Of a stretch of 6,222 nt of DNA, positions 5,019 to 6,222 are shown piece by piece (within the stretch, counting starts at the first letter, position 1; each line of letters begins with the position of its first letter). The translations under genes and the position numbers were made by a program. Origin of the DNA: an uncultured Caryophanales bacterium (lineage in GTDB: Bacteria > Bacillota_I > Bacilli_A > RF39 > UBA660); contig CALCBO010000136.1 of NCBI GenBank assembly GCA_937897245.1, positions 1 to 6,222 of the forward strand, written 5' to 3'. The notes beneath the pieces are model-generated. The model was not told the DNA's origin. It did no database searches and saw nothing but the letters and a program-made list of their open reading frames with translations.

Positions 5019-5401
5019 TTTAAATCTTCCTCTCCAAAAGGATAAGGACATATCTCTTCTACTGTATAATTGGTTATTTCTCCTTTCGTTGAACAACAAT
5101 GAACAACAGCTTCCTTATCAAATAATTCTGAAATAACTTGTCTACATAAAAAGCATGGCATTCCAACTTTTCCTGAAGATACCATTACATATAATTCCTT
5201 AAAATCCCCCTTAGTATAACCATTACTAATAGCACTTAATATAGCACTTCTTTCAGCACAAACACTTGCTCCATAAGAAGCATTCTCAACATTTACTCCA
5301 AAGAATTCTACTCCATCTTTCATAACTGCTATTGCACTAACTTTAAAATTTGAATATGGACTATAACTATTCTTTTGAAGTTCTAATAATTTATCTAACA
5401 T
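5015..5401 (-). CDS. cdd: Cytidine deaminase
   Basis: This enzyme deaminates cytidine and deoxycytidine to uridine and deoxyuridine for pyrimidine salvage in the cytosol. The 128-residue product is the usual size of the small homotetrameric class. NVENASYGASVCAERSA (37-53) carries the zinc ligand Cys48 and the proton-shuttle Glu50; PCFLCRQ (82-88) supplies zinc ligands Cys83 and Cys86. The family motif is usually PCGxCRQ, so Phe84 in place of Gly is unusual. It ends ICPYPF (117-122), also typical. ATG 5401 follows TAGGTGAG at good spacing, overlaps the end of dgkA by 7 bp, and its TGA overlaps the era start by 4 bp. The dgkA-cdd-era order matches Bacillus. Confidence 0.96.
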   Translation of the reverse strand: MLDKLLELQKNSYSPYSNFKVSAIAVMKDGVEFFGVNVENASYGASVCAERSAILSAISNGYTKGDFKELYVMVSSGKVGMPCFLCRQVISELFDKEAVVHCCSTKGEITNYTVEEICPYPFGEEDLK

Positions 5402-5820
5402 ATTAACTCACCTACAAACGCAAATAATTTTGGTAAAAATATTATAAAACCAACAGTTGCGGCAATAATAGCCATCATTAACACTCCTGCTGATGCTGTA
5501 TCTTTAGCCGCTTTCGCTAAAGGATGTACCTTAGGACTTGCTAAATCCACAACATACTCAATAGCTGTATTAAAAAACTCTGCCATTAAAACTAAACCAA
5601 TTAAAATTAAACATACTAACCATTCTAAATAACTTATTTTTAAAAAGAAACCAAATATAATAACTAGAATAGCCATAAAAGTATGTATCTTTAAATTCTG
5701 TTCTCCATGATAAGATTTTATAATACCCTGAAAAGCATATTTAAAACTATTAACTAACCTTTTTTGATCAATCCCCATCTTTTTCTTAACTTTAGATCTT
5801 ACTTTCTCTTCTAATTCCAT
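5395..5820 (-). CDS. dgkA: Diacylglycerol kinase family protein, probably undecaprenol kinase
   Basis: A small integral-membrane lipid kinase; the Gram-positive members phosphorylate undecaprenol to feed the cell-wall lipid carrier pool. The 141-residue product has GEQNLKIH (39-46), three membrane helices (about 48-61, 66-80 and 112-130) and the signature EFFNTAIEYVVD (81-92), followed by HPLAKAAKDTASAGV (99-113). Bacillus DgkA is 123 residues and starts closer to the first helix. ATG 5820 has AGGAGG (5838-5833), but with a long 12-base gap; ATG 5778 (127-residue product) has no good ribosome site, so 5820 is taken with reserve. With that start the gene overlaps ybeY by 29 bp. A soluble DgkB-type kinase is excluded by length and membrane helices. 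Confidence 0.93.
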   Translation of the reverse strand: MELEEKVRSKVKKKMGIDQKRLVNSFKYAFQGIIKSYHGEQNLKIHTFMAILVIIFGFFLKISYLEWLVCLILIGLVLMAEFFNTAIEYVVDLASPKVHPLAKAAKDTASAGVLMMAIIAATVGFIIFLPKLFAFVGELIC

Positions 5821-6222
5821 AACTCTCTAAGACCTCCTCTTGTTTTTGAAACATAATTTTCTCATCTTCCTCAGTCATATGATCATACCCTAACAAATGA
5901 TAAAAACCATGTACCGAAAGAAAAGCTAATTCTCGAAGCAATGAATGTCCATACTCCTTAGCTTGTTCCTTCGCTTTATCCAAAGAAATATATATATCTC
6001 CTAAAACCCTCTCTTCATCAGGTAAAACAATTGTCTCTTCATCTTCTAAAGCAAAAGTAATAACATCTGTTTCCCTATCTATTCCTCTATATTGCTTATT
6101 TAAATTATGTATATAGCTATTTCCTACAATAATAACATTAAATGAAGTATTCTCTAATTTTTCTTTGTCCATCGCATAATACAATACTTTCTCTACTGTA
6201 TCTAACTCTTTTATATCTTCAT
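5792..6222 (-). CDS. ybeY: Endoribonuclease YbeY, 5' end cut by window edge
   Basis: YbeY is a zinc-dependent endoribonuclease involved in 16S rRNA 3'-end maturation and ribosome quality control. The 142 complete codons visible contain YRGIDRETDVITFALED (44-60 of the visible part), GDIYISLDKAKEQA and the metal site HGFYHLLGYDH with His104, His108 and His114 (visible numbering), followed by MTEEDEKIM. The frame is open to the right edge: the residues upstream of the in-frame TTG at 6184 (EDIKELDTVEKVL) look like genuine YbeY N-terminal helix, so TTG is not the start. Bacillus YbeY is about 157 residues, so roughly 10-15 are missing. It lies just upstream of dgkA and overlaps it, as in the Bacillus order. 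Confidence 0.95.
   Translation of the reverse strand, partial: EDIKELDTVEKVLYYAMDKEKLENTSFNVIIVGNSYIHNLNKQYRGIDRETDVITFALEDEETIVLPDEERVLGDIYISLDKAKEQAKEYGHSLLRELAFLSVHGFYHLLGYDHMTEEDEKIMFQKQEEVLESYGIRRESKI

Noticed and set aside
5019..5099. Era N-terminal extension of 27 residues
   Set aside because: It lies inside cdd in another frame, and the family start plus the ATGA overlap support ATG 5018.
6182..6184. TTG as the ybeY start codon
   Set aside because: The frame stays open to the window edge and the upstream residues look like genuine YbeY N-terminus.

Overview
The window is AT-rich DNA from a low-G+C Firmicutes-type bacterium. TGA is used as a stop codon (cdd and the EIIB-like gene end in TGA) and Trp is encoded by TGG, so this is the standard bacterial code and not the Mycoplasma code. 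The gene order ybeY-dgkA-cdd-era-yqzL-...-recO is the classic Bacilli arrangement. A gut-type lineage of Bacilli/Erysipelotrichia/RF39 kind is a reasonable guess, but the taxon cannot be fixed from this sequence alone.

Right half (about 6222 down to 2416, minus strand): a tightly packed operon reads leftward. It carries ybeY (5' end beyond the window), dgkA (undecaprenol/diacylglycerol kinase), cdd (cytidine deaminase), era (GTPase), a 46-codon yqzL homologue, an uncharacterised membrane-anchored protein, recO, and a membrane-anchored EIIB-like protein that lacks the phospho-acceptor cysteine. Neighbouring genes overlap or are separated by a few bases up to about 50 bases. The first clear terminator is the UUCG hairpin after the EIIB-like gene. 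YbeY and Era both act at the 3' end of 16S rRNA; RecO serves recombinational repair; Cdd and DgkA serve pyrimidine salvage and lipid-carrier recycling.

Middle (2367 to 1476): a short sensorless histidine kinase on the minus strand converges on, and overlaps by 32 bp, a small plus-strand gene for a tyrosine-rich protein with a glycine-zipper segment. The plus-strand gene's terminator palindrome lies inside the last codons of the kinase.

Left part (1475 to 1): a divergent intergenic region drives a secreted TasA/SipW-type surface protein on the minus strand, which ends in a strong terminator. Next comes a separate extended -10 promoter and the 5' two thirds of an RluB-type 23S rRNA pseudouridine synthase that runs off the left edge.

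There is no mobile element, CRISPR array, tRNA or rRNA gene here. The points most worth a second look are the occult yqzL gene with a hairpin that would hide its ribosome-binding site immediately after era, the Cys-less EIIB domain, the kinase whose C-terminus is encoded by a convergent terminator, and the tyrosine-rich small protein.
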